Below, one piece after another: positions 1 to 8,650 of a DNA stretch of 64,000 nt. A model generated the notes under the pieces. That model was not told the DNA's origin. It worked only from the letters and a program-made list of their open reading frames with translations, and made no database searches. The stretch is from Lichenicola sp964247735 (GTDB lineage Bacteria; Pseudomonadota; Alphaproteobacteria; Acetobacterales; Acetobacteraceae), in NCBI GenBank assembly GCA_964247735.1, contig CAXTVS010000004.1:1-64000 (forward strand), written 5' to 3'. How positions within the stretch are numbered: position 1 is the stretch's first letter; every line of letters begins with the position of its first letter. Both the position numbers and the translations under genes were made by a program.

Positions 1-317
1 TGTTCGGCACCGTCTGGGGCATCTACCACGCGCTGACCGCGATCGGCATCGCCGGCCAGGCCTCGATCGACAAGGTCGCCGGCCCGGTCGGCGAGGCGCT
101 GATCATGACCGCGATCGGCCTCGCCACGGCGGTGCCCGCGGTGCTCGGCTACAACTGGCTGGTCCGCCGCAACAAGGGTGCGGTGGAGCGGGTACGCAAC
201 TTCTCCTCCGACCTGCATTCGATCCTGCTGGGCGGCGTGCGTGTCGGCACCCAGACCCTGCCCGCCACTGCCAACGCGCCGATGACCTCGACCGCCGGCG
301 TGACCAGGGTCGCCTGA
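1..317 (+). CDS. exbB: ExbB/TolQ/MotA-family proton channel, C-terminal part
   Basis: Only the last ~105 codons are present; the reading frame enters at position 3 and the 5' part lies outside the window. The visible part has a hydrophobic segment (GEALIMTAIGLATAVPAVLGY) with the A/G-T-A-x-G-L-x-x-A-x-P-A motif typical of the last transmembrane helix of ExbB/TolQ. A basic cytoplasmic tail starting WLVRRNKGAVERVRNF follows. ExbB forms the inner-membrane proton-conducting pentamer that, with ExbD, energises TonB. It sits 3 nt upstream of the first exbD in the same direction, so co-transcription is very likely. TolQ is the alternative, but two exbD genes and a TonB receptor downstream favour ExbB. 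Confidence 0.85.
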   Translation, partial: FGTVWGIYHALTAIGIAGQASIDKVAGPVGEALIMTAIGLATAVPAVLGYNWLVRRNKGAVERVRNFSSDLHSILLGGVRVGTQTLPATANAPMTSTAGVTRVA

Positions 318-320
318 CCC

Positions 321-749
321 ATGAGCATGAACGTCGGATCCGAGGGCGACGAGGACGAGGTCGTCTCGACCATCAACACCACGCCGCTGGTCGACGTGAT
401 GCTGGTGCTGCTGATTATCTTCCTGATCACCATTCCGGTGGTGACCCACACGGTGAAGGTCAACCTGCCCAAGGACGCCAACCAGCCGTTCCAGACCAAG
501 CCGCAGAACATCACCATCGCGGTGAACGAGGCCGGGCAGATCTTCTGGGACACGGTGCCGGTCAAGGACACGCACGACCTGCTGGCCCGGCTCGAGGCGG
601 TGGCGGTGAAGCAGCCGCAGCCCGAGGTGCAGATCCGCGGCGACGCCCTGTCGCGCTACGAGAGCGTCGGCAAGGTGGTGTTCGCCTGCCAGCAGGCCGG
701 CATCTCCAAGGTCGGCTTCATCACCCAGCCGCCGCCGCACGGCGGCTGA
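321..749 (+). CDS. exbD: ExbD biopolymer transport protein, copy 1
   Basis: This 142-aa protein has the ExbD/TolR layout: a short acidic cytoplasmic N-terminus, the NTTPLVDVMLVLLIIFLI motif with the essential membrane Asp (residue ~24), and a periplasmic domain. It works with ExbB to harvest the proton gradient for TonB. The start is ATG, 3 nt after the exbB stop. The N-terminus (MSMNVGSE) is identical to that of the next exbD, which points to a duplication. The periplasmic half (ITIAVNEAGQIFWDTVPV) is normal in length for the family. I infer a role in powering the TonB-dependent receptor at 2866. Confidence 0.92.
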   Translation: MSMNVGSEGDEDEVVSTINTTPLVDVMLVLLIIFLITIPVVTHTVKVNLPKDANQPFQTKPQNITIAVNEAGQIFWDTVPVKDTHDLLARLEAVAVKQPQPEVQIRGDALSRYESVGKVVFACQQAGISKVGFITQPPPHGG

Positions 750-764
750 TCCGAGGCCGACATG

Positions 765-792
765 GCGGGCCGGGGATCATCTCCCGGCCCGC
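765..792 (+). other. Strong RNA hairpin between the two exbD genes
   Basis: GCGGGCCGGG (765-774) is perfectly complementary to CCCGGCCCGC (783-792) around an 8-nt loop. No U-tract follows, so this is not a textbook intrinsic terminator. It may be an mRNA-stabilising or partially terminating hairpin that sets the ratio of upstream exbB-exbD to downstream exbD2-TPR. The hairpin is seen directly; the function is inferred. Confidence 0.5.
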
Positions 793-861
793 ACTCCTTC
801 TCCGCCATGCTGCCGCACCGCCCGTCCGGGCCGGTGGCGGCGCAACCAGGAACCCGCCACC

Positions 862-1299
862 ATGTCCATGAACGTCGGCTCCGAAAGCTCTTCCGGCGGC
901 GATCCCGAGGTGATGGTCGACGTCAACACCACGCCGCTGATCGACGTGATGCTGGTGCTGCTGATCATGCTGATCATCACCATCCCGATCCAGACCCATG
1001 CGGTGAAGCTCGACCTCCCGCAGGGCAACCCGCCGCCGCCGCCGGTACCGCCCACGGTGGTGACGATCGACGTCGACTTCGACGGCACCATCTCCTGGAA
1101 CGGCGAGCAGATCCCCGACGAGAACTCGCTGCTGTCGCACTTCGCCACCGCCGCCGCGTTGCCGGACCAGCCGGAAATCCACCTGCGGCCGAACAAGCTC
1201 GCGAACTACAAGTACGTCGCGCACGTCCTGGCCGACGCGCAACGCCTGGGCATGACCAAGCTCGGCATAGTCGGCAACGAACAGTTCATGGGCCAATAG
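862..1299 (+). CDS. exbD: ExbD biopolymer transport protein, copy 2
   Basis: This is a second ExbD/TolR family protein of 145 aa, with the same MSMNVGSE start and the membrane Asp motif NTTPLIDVMLVLLIMLII. It differs from copy 1 in a proline run (PPPPPVPP, ~residues 54-61) just after the membrane helix and in its periplasmic domain. The two copies could form heteromeric ExbD pairs or serve different partners. Tandem exbD genes downstream of exbB are known in specialised TonB systems of Gram-negative bacteria. It is followed 20 nt later by the TPR protein gene, so all four genes probably form one unit. Confidence 0.9.
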   Translation: MSMNVGSESSSGGDPEVMVDVNTTPLIDVMLVLLIMLIITIPIQTHAVKLDLPQGNPPPPPVPPTVVTIDVDFDGTISWNGEQIPDENSLLSHFATAAALPDQPEIHLRPNKLANYKYVAHVLADAQRLGMTKLGIVGNEQFMGQ

Positions 1300-1319
1300 C
1301 AGATCGAAATGACACAAAC

Positions 1320-2540
1320 ATGAAGCCTCGCCTCCTCCCTGCCCTGTGCGGCTCCGTTCTCGCAGGCATGGTCCTGGCGCCCGACCTGGTCCTGGCCGAT
1401 CCGCTGCGGCCGCAGGTCGGCAAGCCGCTGCAGGCCGCCCAGGTCGCGCTGCGCAAGCGCGACTTCGCCGGCGCCATGCGCGACGTGAACGCCGCCGACG
1501 CGGTGCGCGACAAGACCCCGGACGAGACCTACGTGATCGACCAGATGCGCGCCGCGGTGGCGCAGTCCTCCGGCGACGTCGCGGCCTCCATCAGCGCCGA
1601 CGACGTGCTGATCGCCTCGCCGCGCACCGCCGGGGCGGAAAGGACCAGGCTGCTGATGGCGGAAGCGGGCCTGGCCTACACCGCGCACGATTACGCTCGC
1701 ACCGTCACCGCCCTGGAGCGCTACTTCAAGGCGGGCGGCAACGACCCGCAGATGCACACGCTGCTGATCCAGTCCTACTACCTGCTGAAGGACTACCCCC
1801 ACGCAGCGCAGGCGCAGGCGCGCCAGATCGCGATGGAGGAGCGGGCGGGCCAGAAGCCGACCGAGAACCAGCTGCAGCTGCTGGCCGCGGTGCAGCAGCA
1901 GTCGCGCGACCTGAACGGCTTCAACGCCACTATGGTCAAGCTGGTGCAGTACTACCCGAAGCCGGACTACTGGGCGAACTTAATGCAGGGCCTGCGCACC
2001 AATCCCAACGTTCCGGAGCGGCTGCAGTACGACGTCGATCGCATCCGCCTCGCGGTGGGCCTGCTGACCTCCACCTCCGACTTCATGGACATGGCCGAGC
2101 TCGCCGTGCAGCAGGGCGTGCCGATGCAGGCGCAGAAGGTGATGGCGGCCGGCTATGTCAGCGGCGCTCTGGGACGCGATGCCGGGGCGCCGCGCGAGGC
2201 AAGGCTCAAGACGCTGATTGACCAGACCGCGGCGGCGAAGAAGGCAAGCCTCTCCTCCGATGAGGCCGCAGCCCAGGCGGCGCCGGACGGCAACGCGCTG
2301 CTTCTGGTCGGCGCCAACGCGGTCGATGCCGGCCAGGCGCCGCAGGGGCTGGCGCTGATGCAGGCCGGCATCGCCAAGGGCGGCCTGGTGTCGGTCGACG
2401 ACGCAAGGCTGCATCTCGGGCTGGCGCAGATGGATGCCGGCCTGAAGGCGGACGCGATCCGCACCCTGCAGACCGTCGGGGGCACCGACGGCGCCGCCGA
2501 CATGGCGCATCTCTGGATCCTGCAGATCGGCCGGCACTAG
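1320..2540 (+). CDS. Exported tetratricopeptide-repeat protein of the TonB cluster
   Basis: A 406-aa protein translated from ATG 1320; the reading frame is open further upstream inside exbD2 but that part is shadow. Residues ~1-26 (MKPRLLPALCGSVLAGMVLA, ending LVLA before DP) form a signal peptide. The rest is Ala-rich and helical, with TPR-like units such as the stretch around residues 110-175 (LAYTAHDYARTVTALERYF, YYLLKDYPHAAQAQARQ). A TPR protein immediately after exbB-exbD-exbD is a recurring arrangement in proteobacteria and suggests a periplasmic scaffold for the TonB machinery. No catalytic motif is visible. The exact role is unknown. Confidence 0.8.
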   Translation: MKPRLLPALCGSVLAGMVLAPDLVLADPLRPQVGKPLQAAQVALRKRDFAGAMRDVNAADAVRDKTPDETYVIDQMRAAVAQSSGDVAASISADDVLIASPRTAGAERTRLLMAEAGLAYTAHDYARTVTALERYFKAGGNDPQMHTLLIQSYYLLKDYPHAAQAQARQIAMEERAGQKPTENQLQLLAAVQQQSRDLNGFNATMVKLVQYYPKPDYWANLMQGLRTNPNVPERLQYDVDRIRLAVGLLTSTSDFMDMAELAVQQGVPMQAQKVMAAGYVSGALGRDAGAPREARLKTLIDQTAAAKKASLSSDEAAAQAAPDGNALLLVGANAVDAGQAPQGLALMQAGIAKGGLVSVDDARLHLGLAQMDAGLKADAIRTLQTVGGTDGAADMAHLWILQIGRH

Positions 2541-2865
2541 GTCTGCCCGGCGATCTTGCGGACGACCCGCTGCGCTGAGGCGCGGCGGGTCGAGGTGGAC
2601 GCCGGAGGAACTGCAGGGGCGTCCTGTCGGCCCGTTGGGGCCAAGCCATGCCTCCCGCTCCGGGCGTTCGGAAGCGATGAAATCCGCGCCAGATCCGGGT
2701 TTGCCTGCATTCTTTGCAAGCAGAGCCCGATGATTGTAACAACAGCGTGTTGTATCGGCTACAGTTCGGCGGGGAATGAGTTCCCCGGCAGAGTTTCGGT
2801 CACAATCTGTCCACAATCCATCAAGTTTCCCGTAGGACGGTTCTAGCAGATCGTTCTCGGGAGAC
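2541..2865. other. 325-bp intergenic region upstream of the TonB-dependent receptor
   Basis: I see no convincing gene here; a 96-codon open frame (2556-2846) has no ribosome site or recognisable protein. The region is AT-richer than its surroundings near 2700-2830, as expected for a promoter region. It contains a perfect 6-bp inverted repeat listed separately. No Fur box matching the usual 19-bp pattern could be recognised by eye. Confidence 0.5.
2739..2753. promoter_or_regulatory. Inverted repeat, candidate operator for the TonB receptor
   Basis: ACAACA-GCG-TGTTGT is a perfect 6-bp inverted repeat with a 3-bp centre, 113 bp upstream of the receptor start and inside the AT-richer part of the intergenic region. 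It has the size and position of a repressor site. The binding protein is unknown. Confidence 0.35.
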
Positions 2866-5625
2866 TTGGCCTTGCGGACCTCCAACCTGTTCAATCGAAA
2901 GCACGCGCTCCTGGGTGCGACCGCCATTGTTCTGACTCTGTCGAATGTTGCCGCCCGTGCGCAGGTGCCGGCTCAAGGTGCACCGTCCGGGATCCCGGCC
3001 AACACCGCCAACCAGGCGCCGCCGACGCAGAATGGCAACACGCCGGGCAACAGCGAGAACGTCACCGTGCGGGCGCAGAAGCGCCTGCTGCGCGAGAAGG
3101 ATGCGCCGAGTGCCGTCACCGAGCTCGGCACCGCAGCGATCTCACAGGTCGGCGTGCAGGGCAGCGTCGCAACACTGCTGCGTCAGGCTCCGTCGATCTA
3201 CGTCTACCAGCAGGGCATCGGCGACAACGAACCGGTGTTGTCCATCCGCGGCATCCGTGGTCTCGAGGTCGCCACCACCTATGATGGCGTGCCGACCCAG
3301 GACCTGCTGAGCGGCGGCGCCGGCGGCTATTTGGCCAACATTGTCGGCTCGCATTTCAACCTGGACCAGATCAGCGGCGTGTCGATCTATCCGGGGGTTG
3401 CCTTCCCGGACAAGAGCACCTTTGGAACCATCGGCGGCACTGTCGCCTACACCAGTCTGCGCCCCGACAACAAGGCAGGTGTGGACCTGTTCGGATCCGT
3501 CGGCTCTTTCGGCACCTACAACGAGGGCTTCGACGTCAACTCCGGCCGGATCGACGGCCCGCTCGGCACCGGCGTCGACGCACCGAAGATGATGGTCAAG
3601 TACTCCAACCTGCAGACGTCGGGCTTCGTCGACTACACGCCGGCGCGCTACAACAACATGGAGTTCGCCTTCGACAAGCCCTACAACCAGGGCCAGTCGC
3701 TGTTCCAGCTGACCACGATCTACAACACTGGCAACGCGCTGATCACGCCTGAGCCGGTGCCGCTGCCGTACCTGCAGCAGAACGGCTACTTCAGCAACTA
3801 CAATCCCAGCCAAGAGTTCTTCCGGCAGGACAACGACTACTTCACCCTGATCCTGAAGAACGATACCTACATCAACGACTACGTCAGCGCCGGCCTCACC
3901 GCGTTCTACCTGTACTCCGACAGCTACACCCAAGACTACGCCAACCCAACCTTGTTCGCGCCGAACGGGGGGCCGGGCTCGGCGGCCGTCGGCGGTGCAA
4001 ATCCATTCTCCCAGACACCAGCCGGCTTCGGCGAGCAGCAATACTTCGGCTACGGCGCTCCCTTCTACGAGCCGACCGCCTATCCGTACCAGCCGAACCT
4101 GACCGCAAATTGTCCTGCCAGCGTGACCGCCGAGTTCGCCGCTGCCGGACAGGTCAGCCCGTGCGGCACCAACTCGCAGTATATTCGGCAGCACAATGAC
4201 ATCTATGGCCTGCAGCCGCGCGTGAGCATCACGCCGCCGCAGATCTACGGCATCGACAACACCATCCATGTCGGTGCGATCATCGCCAAGGAGACCCAGA
4301 ACAACCCGCAGGCGTTCCTCGGCAGCACGCCGGAGTTCGCGCATACCCAGCAGAACCTGAGCGGAGCACCGGGCTCCGGCTATGATGGCGGCGGACAGCG
4401 CACGATCTACGAGCCTTATCTCCAGGACAAGATCGACCTGATACAGAACACCCTGCACTTCACCCCGGGCGTCACGCTGCAGACGGCGGATACTAGCGAG
4501 GACGGCAGCTACATCTTCGGCGGCCAGCCGAGCGCCGCGACGTTGAACAGTGCCTACTACCAGCAGTTCGGCGACGCGTTCGGACAGTACAAGGTGCACA
4601 AGTGGGATCGCACCTGGCTGCCGTTCGCCAACGTCGACTACGACCTGGACAAGATCTTACCCGCGGCACGCGGCGTTTCCCTCTACGGGAGCTTCGGCGA
4701 GTCCGCGATCTTCGCACCGGTCGCCGACTACGTGCCGCAGAGTGTCCCGGGAGAAGGTCCGCCGCAGCCCTCCATCGTGCACATGTACGAGTTCGGGGTG
4801 AAGTACAACCGCAACAACCTCAGCCTCAACCTGGACTACTTCTACCAGCATGTCACCCGCGACTTCGGGTTCTTCGAATACCAGTCGGGGCCGCAGACCG
4901 GCCAGTCGTTCTACACTAACGACGGGCAGCGCGAGTTCAAAGGTTTCGAGGCGTCCGCGATCTATCAGCTGACGCCACGCTGGCAGTTGTTCGGCAATGT
5001 GTCCTACACACTGGCCAAGTATCTGGCGACGTCCACCGCCAGCGTTACGATCCAGGAGGACCAGTTCGGCTTGGCGATCCGCGGCACCCCGATCTCGGGC
5101 ATCCCGGATTGGCTGTCAACCTTCGGCGTCGACTACGACCACCACAACCTGCTGTTGCCCAACGACGAGTTGAACGTCCGCTTCGAGGGCCAATATACCG
5201 GCCACCAGTACACGACCACCGACGGCAACGGCTTCGTCAACCTCGGAACCATCCCCCGGATCGGCTCGTACGGCAGCTATGCCTACTACGCGGGCACCGC
5301 CGGCGAGACGTTCACAAACACCAACGGCGGAGGCATCTCGCCGTTCGCAGTGTTCAACCTCGACCTGAACTACAAGATGCCGATCCGCAGTGCCTATGCC
5401 GGCCCGCTCAAGTCGCTCGACTTCGACCTGAACGTGCTCAACATCTTCAACCAGGGCTATTTCCAATACTTCTACAACCAGATCTCACCCTCCTCGTGCG
5501 GCACCTTCAAGAGTGGACCGTTCAAGGGAGAGGCGATCAGCAACTACGGCTGCAGCCCGAACTTCAACGACGCCCTCCCGGGTGAGCCTGCTTCGATCAC
5601 CTTCACGGTACGTGCCCACTTCTGA
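2866..5625 (+). CDS. TonB-dependent outer-membrane receptor
   Basis: A 919-aa outer-membrane active transporter. The start is TTG at 2866, preceded by GGGAG. A signal peptide covers residues ~1-32, followed by a Pro/Gln/Asn-rich linker and a TonB-box-like ENVTVRA (~64-70). The plug domain runs ~75-215 (EKDAPSAVTEL, LLRQAPSIYVYQQGIGDNE, LSIRGIRG). The remainder is a long aromatic-rich beta-barrel that ends in the outer-membrane signature ...TVRAHF with terminal Phe. Length and the many Tyr/Asn-rich loops fit the ferric siderophore/other-substrate class. The substrate cannot be named from sequence. It is energised presumably by the exbB-exbD genes immediately upstream. Confidence 0.93.
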   Translation: MALRTSNLFNRKHALLGATAIVLTLSNVAARAQVPAQGAPSGIPANTANQAPPTQNGNTPGNSENVTVRAQKRLLREKDAPSAVTELGTAAISQVGVQGSVATLLRQAPSIYVYQQGIGDNEPVLSIRGIRGLEVATTYDGVPTQDLLSGGAGGYLANIVGSHFNLDQISGVSIYPGVAFPDKSTFGTIGGTVAYTSLRPDNKAGVDLFGSVGSFGTYNEGFDVNSGRIDGPLGTGVDAPKMMVKYSNLQTSGFVDYTPARYNNMEFAFDKPYNQGQSLFQLTTIYNTGNALITPEPVPLPYLQQNGYFSNYNPSQEFFRQDNDYFTLILKNDTYINDYVSAGLTAFYLYSDSYTQDYANPTLFAPNGGPGSAAVGGANPFSQTPAGFGEQQYFGYGAPFYEPTAYPYQPNLTANCPASVTAEFAAAGQVSPCGTNSQYIRQHNDIYGLQPRVSITPPQIYGIDNTIHVGAIIAKETQNNPQAFLGSTPEFAHTQQNLSGAPGSGYDGGGQRTIYEPYLQDKIDLIQNTLHFTPGVTLQTADTSEDGSYIFGGQPSAATLNSAYYQQFGDAFGQYKVHKWDRTWLPFANVDYDLDKILPAARGVSLYGSFGESAIFAPVADYVPQSVPGEGPPQPSIVHMYEFGVKYNRNNLSLNLDYFYQHVTRDFGFFEYQSGPQTGQSFYTNDGQREFKGFEASAIYQLTPRWQLFGNVSYTLAKYLATSTASVTIQEDQFGLAIRGTPISGIPDWLSTFGVDYDHHNLLLPNDELNVRFEGQYTGHQYTTTDGNGFVNLGTIPRIGSYGSYAYYAGTAGETFTNTNGGGISPFAVFNLDLNYKMPIRSAYAGPLKSLDFDLNVLNIFNQGYFQYFYNQISPSSCGTFKSGPFKGEAISNYGCSPNFNDALPGEPASITFTVRAHF

Positions 5626-5651
5626 GACACCGATCCCGGGGATCTGCCACA

Positions 5652-6194
5652 GTGCAGATTCCCATTTCGTTTGGCCTGGCGAGGAAGATCGTCGGGGCTA
5701 CGGCCGCCGCGATCCTGCTTCTGCTGGTCGCGGCGTTCGCGTTTCCGCCACGACGCGACCTTCTCACGACCATCGATATTGCGTCGCCACCCTCACGCGT
5801 GTGGGCGGTGCTGGCCGACACCGCAGCCTATCCGCAGTGGAATCCGCATATGCGGCTGGTCGGCAGGCTGGTGCAGGGCGACGTGATCGAGCACGTCGAG
5901 ATTGACGACAACGACCGCATCGTGTTCCGACCTCGGCTGCTGGTGGTGCGGCCGGATCGCGAACTGCGCTGGTTTGGGCGGATCATTCTGCCCGGCCTGC
6001 TCGACGCCGAGCACTATTTCCTGCTTCGACCGGTCGGAGGCAGCACCCTGATGACGCAGGGCGAGCACCTAAGCGGCGTCGCCTTATGGATCTTCGACAC
6101 CGGCCGCCTGCGTTCGCACTTCGACGAGATGAACGCGGCTTTGAAGACGCGGGCGGAACAACCGCCTGCCGAAGCCGCCGGCACGCCTCGGTGA
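5652..6194 (+). CDS. Membrane-anchored SRPBCC (START-like) domain protein
   Basis: A 180-aa protein from GTG 5652, 26 nt after the receptor stop. Residues ~10-30 form one hydrophobic helix (IVGATAAAILLLLVAAFAF). From ~37 the SRPBCC fold begins with the typical pattern TTIDIASPPSRVWAVLADTAAYPQWNPHM, then GRLVQGDVIEHVEI and the C-terminal helix around RSHFDEMNAALK. Such domains bind hydrophobic ligands. The tight linkage to the TonB receptor suggests the ligand may relate to the transported substrate, but this is inference. The annotated start could lie a few codons further in; no strong ribosome site was found. Confidence 0.75.
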   Translation: MQIPISFGLARKIVGATAAAILLLLVAAFAFPPRRDLLTTIDIASPPSRVWAVLADTAAYPQWNPHMRLVGRLVQGDVIEHVEIDDNDRIVFRPRLLVVRPDRELRWFGRIILPGLLDAEHYFLLRPVGGSTLMTQGEHLSGVALWIFDTGRLRSHFDEMNAALKTRAEQPPAEAAGTPR

Positions 6195-6246
6195 CGCTGC
6201 CCCGGCTGCGCTCGGTCCGACGGTCGACCCGACGGACGCGGCCGCT

Positions 6247-7224
6247 TCACCGCATGCTGAGCTGGCGCGGCGCCTGCGTCGTGTTGAGCCAGATCCCGTG
6301 CGGGCTGCGCCCCGTCGGCAGGTAGGTGACTGCCGCCGTCGCCGGGTCGATGATCGCGACCTTCTGTCGCCAACGCAGCGTTGCCCACAGCTTGCCGTCC
6401 GGGGCGATGACGATGTCGTCCGGGCCGCCGGGGACGTGGAAGCTCTTGAGGATCGCCAGGCTGTCCCAGTCCAGCTGCTGGATGGTCCCCGACACGCGGC
6501 AGGTCACGTAGAGCAGGCGGCGGCTGGGCGAGACGAACAGGTTGTGCGGGCCGGGCGCCATCTCGATCCTGCGGTCGACCTGCCCGTCCGCCGGATCGAC
6601 CTCCGCCACGTAGGTGGCGCCCATCAGCCCGACCAGCAGCTTGTTGTTGTGCCACAGCACGCCGGCCGGGGTCTTGCCGACAGGAGTGTCCCACAGCACG
6701 CGGCCGCTGGCGGTGTCGATCGCGAGGAGGTGCCCGGTATCCTGCAGGCTCACGTACACCGTCGCCGAGTCCGGTGAGTAGTTGATGTGGCTCGGCATGG
6801 ACCGCGCCGGGACGCGGTGCAGCAGCGCCAGCGTAGCGGCGTCGTAGATGTCGACCTGGTCGCGCGCCAGCCCGGCCACCGTGAGCAGCCGCCCGTTCGG
6901 GCTGTACTGCAGCTGGTACGGGTCGCTCATCGGCACCCGTCGCTGCATCAGCCCGGTCTGCGCGTCGAGGAAGAAGGCGGCGTTGCCGGCGGTGTCGCCG
7001 ACCACCAGCGACTTGCCGTCCGGCGTGGTCGCCATGTGGTGCGGCTCGCGCAGCACCGGCAGGCGCCGGATCTCGCGCAGGGTGGTGGTATCGAACTCGC
7101 TGATCGATGCGTCGGCGGAGTTGAGCACGAAGGCGATCCCGTCCGCACGCGCCGGCGCCCCGGACGCCGCCGCGACCGGCAGGCACAGCAGCGCCAGCAC
7201 GGCGCGAAGGGAGTTCCTGCTCAT
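6247..7224 (-). CDS. Exported seven-bladed beta-propeller (YVTN/NHL-type) protein
   Basis: A 325-aa protein starting at the ATG complementary to 7222-7224 (MSRNSLRAVLALLCLPVAA); the frame is open upstream but that part is not supported. A signal peptide ends near APARADG (~28). The body consists of repeated propeller blades with motifs such as TPDGKSLVVGDTAGNAAFF, SPNGRLLTVAG, SPDSATVYVSLQD and SPSRRLLYVTCRVSG. These resemble the YVTN beta-propeller/surface-protein family. No enzyme motif is present. It runs convergent to the SRPBCC gene and divergent from the NfuA-like gene. Likely a periplasmic binding or scaffolding protein; function unknown. Confidence 0.82.
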   Translation of the reverse strand: MSRNSLRAVLALLCLPVAAASGAPARADGIAFVLNSADASISEFDTTTLREIRRLPVLREPHHMATTPDGKSLVVGDTAGNAAFFLDAQTGLMQRRVPMSDPYQLQYSPNGRLLTVAGLARDQVDIYDAATLALLHRVPARSMPSHINYSPDSATVYVSLQDTGHLLAIDTASGRVLWDTPVGKTPAGVLWHNNKLLVGLMGATYVAEVDPADGQVDRRIEMAPGPHNLFVSPSRRLLYVTCRVSGTIQQLDWDSLAILKSFHVPGGPDDIVIAPDGKLWATLRWRQKVAIIDPATAAVTYLPTGRSPHGIWLNTTQAPRQLSMR

Positions 7225-7471
7225 ATGCCGCACCAGCCTGTCCGTCCAAACCCTTGCCGCAGGCCGGGATTTCACGTCCGCCCGCCTGCGATGGATGGCC
7301 AGACCCAGGCCCCGCCTGTCAATCGGAAACTCGGCACCTCCGCCGGTCCGGGCGTCGCCCCTTGCCTCGCGCGGCGGTCTTGCCACATGTGACGGGCCAC
7401 GGACCCGGCCGGCCTTGCCTTCTGCAGGCGACCAGACCGTCCACGTTCGCACCAGAACCAGGATCGCCGCC

Positions 7472-8029
7472 ATGTTCATCGAGACCGAGGACACCCCGAA
7501 CCCCGCGACGCTGAAGTTCCTGCCCGGCCGGACGGTGATGGCCGCCGGCACCGCCGACTTCACCTCGATCGAGACCGCCGGCCGCTCGCCGCTGGCCGCA
7601 GCCTTGTTCGCCCAGGACGGGGTGTCGCGCGTGTTCCTCGGCGGCGACTTCATCGCCGTAACCAAGTCCGACGACGTGTCCTGGAGCGCCCTCAAGCCGC
7701 TGGTGCTGTCGGTGGTGGTCGACCAGTTCGTGTCGGGATGCCCGGTGATCGAGGGCGAGGCCCACGAGGCGGACGAGGACGTGCTGCCCGAGGACCAGGA
7801 GATCGTCGACCAGATCAAGGAGCTGCTCGACACCCGGGTCCGCCCGGCGGTGGCCGGCGACGGCGGCGACATCGTGTTCCGCGGCTACCGCGACGGCGTG
7901 GTGCGGCTGCACATGCAGGGTGCCTGCTCGGGCTGCCCATCCTCGCGTGCGACGCTGAAGCACGGCGTGGAGAACATGCTGCGCCACTACGTGCCCGAGG
8001 TGCAGTCGGTGGAGCAGGTCGAGGCGTAG
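7472..8029 (+). CDS. NfuA/NFU1-like Fe-S cluster scaffold
   Basis: A 185-aa protein with an N-terminal Nfu domain (MFIETEDTPNPATLKFLPG, the hallmark of NFU1-type proteins) and a C-terminal NifU-like domain. The C-terminal domain carries the CxxC motif GACSGCPSS (~residues 152-160) that binds a bridging [4Fe-4S] cluster, and the signature VRPAVAGDGGDI. It delivers clusters to apoproteins such as lipoyl synthase, aconitase or complex II. The ATG at 7472 was chosen because family members begin exactly with MFI(Q/E)TE.TPNP. It sits upstream of rutE-like and tsaB genes and is divergent to the propeller gene. Confidence 0.93.
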   Translation: MFIETEDTPNPATLKFLPGRTVMAAGTADFTSIETAGRSPLAAALFAQDGVSRVFLGGDFIAVTKSDDVSWSALKPLVLSVVVDQFVSGCPVIEGEAHEADEDVLPEDQEIVDQIKELLDTRVRPAVAGDGGDIVFRGYRDGVVRLHMQGACSGCPSSRATLKHGVENMLRHYVPEVQSVEQVEA

Positions 8030-8065
8030 CGGCAGGGAACTGGGAGCGGAGAGGCCCGCGCCACC

Positions 8066-8650
8066 ATGCCGCTCGACGATCCGGCGCTCGACGCGCTGTT
8101 CCGCACCGCCCGCACCCCCGCCGCCTGGACCGCGGCGCCGGTGCCGGAGGAGACGCTGCACGCGCTCTACGACCTGGTGAAGCTCGCCCCTACCTCCGGC
8201 AACTGTTCGCCCGGCCGCTTCGTGTTCCTGACCACGCGCGACAGCCGCGAGCGCCTGCGCCCGGCGCTGTCCGCCGGCAACGTCGAGGCCACGATGGAGG
8301 CGGCGGTCACGGTGATCGTGGCGCAGGACCCGCTGTTCTTCGAGCAGCTGCCGCGTCTCTACCCGTCGCAGGACGCGCGCTCCTGGTTCGCCGCCGATCT
8401 CGCCCTGTCGGAGGAGACCGCGTTCCGCAACGCTTCCCTCCAGGGCGGCTACCTGATCCTGGCCGCACGCGCGCTGGGCCTCGACGTATGGCCGATGTCC
8501 GGCTTCGACAACCAGCTGGTGGACGACATCTTCCTGGCTGGCAGCGGCTGGCGCTCCAACTTCCTGGTCAACCTCGGCTACGCGTCGGACGCGCCCGAGC
8601 AGCCGCGCGCGCCCCGCCTGACTTTCGATGAAGCCTGCATGCTGCTGTGA
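8066..8650 (+). CDS. RutE-like nitroreductase family protein (putative malonic semialdehyde reductase)
   Basis: A 194-aa FMN-binding nitroreductase-fold protein closely resembling RutE/HadB. It has LDALFRTARTPAAW at the N-terminus, LVKLAPTSGNCSPGRFVF for FMN binding, NASLQGGYLILAARALGLDVWPMSGFD in the middle, and a basic tail. RutE reduces malonic semialdehyde to 3-hydroxypropionate during pyrimidine breakdown, but no other rut genes are nearby, so the substrate here is uncertain. The stop codon overlaps the tsaB ATG (TGATG), indicating translational coupling. Confidence 0.85.
   Translation: MPLDDPALDALFRTARTPAAWTAAPVPEETLHALYDLVKLAPTSGNCSPGRFVFLTTRDSRERLRPALSAGNVEATMEAAVTVIVAQDPLFFEQLPRLYPSQDARSWFAADLALSEETAFRNASLQGGYLILAARALGLDVWPMSGFDNQLVDDIFLAGSGWRSNFLVNLGYASDAPEQPRAPRLTFDEACMLL

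Noticed and set aside
2556..2846. 96-codon open frame upstream of the TonB receptor
   Set aside because: It has no ribosome site, codon bias or recognisable features. The region is better explained as regulatory DNA.
2541..2865. Cobalamin or other riboswitch before the TonB receptor
   Set aside because: No B12-box or other conserved riboswitch core could be recognised in the 325-bp leader.
6848..7471. Upstream extension of the NfuA-like frame
   Set aside because: It is antisense to the beta-propeller gene. NFU proteins begin at MFIETEDTPNP, which matches ATG 7472.
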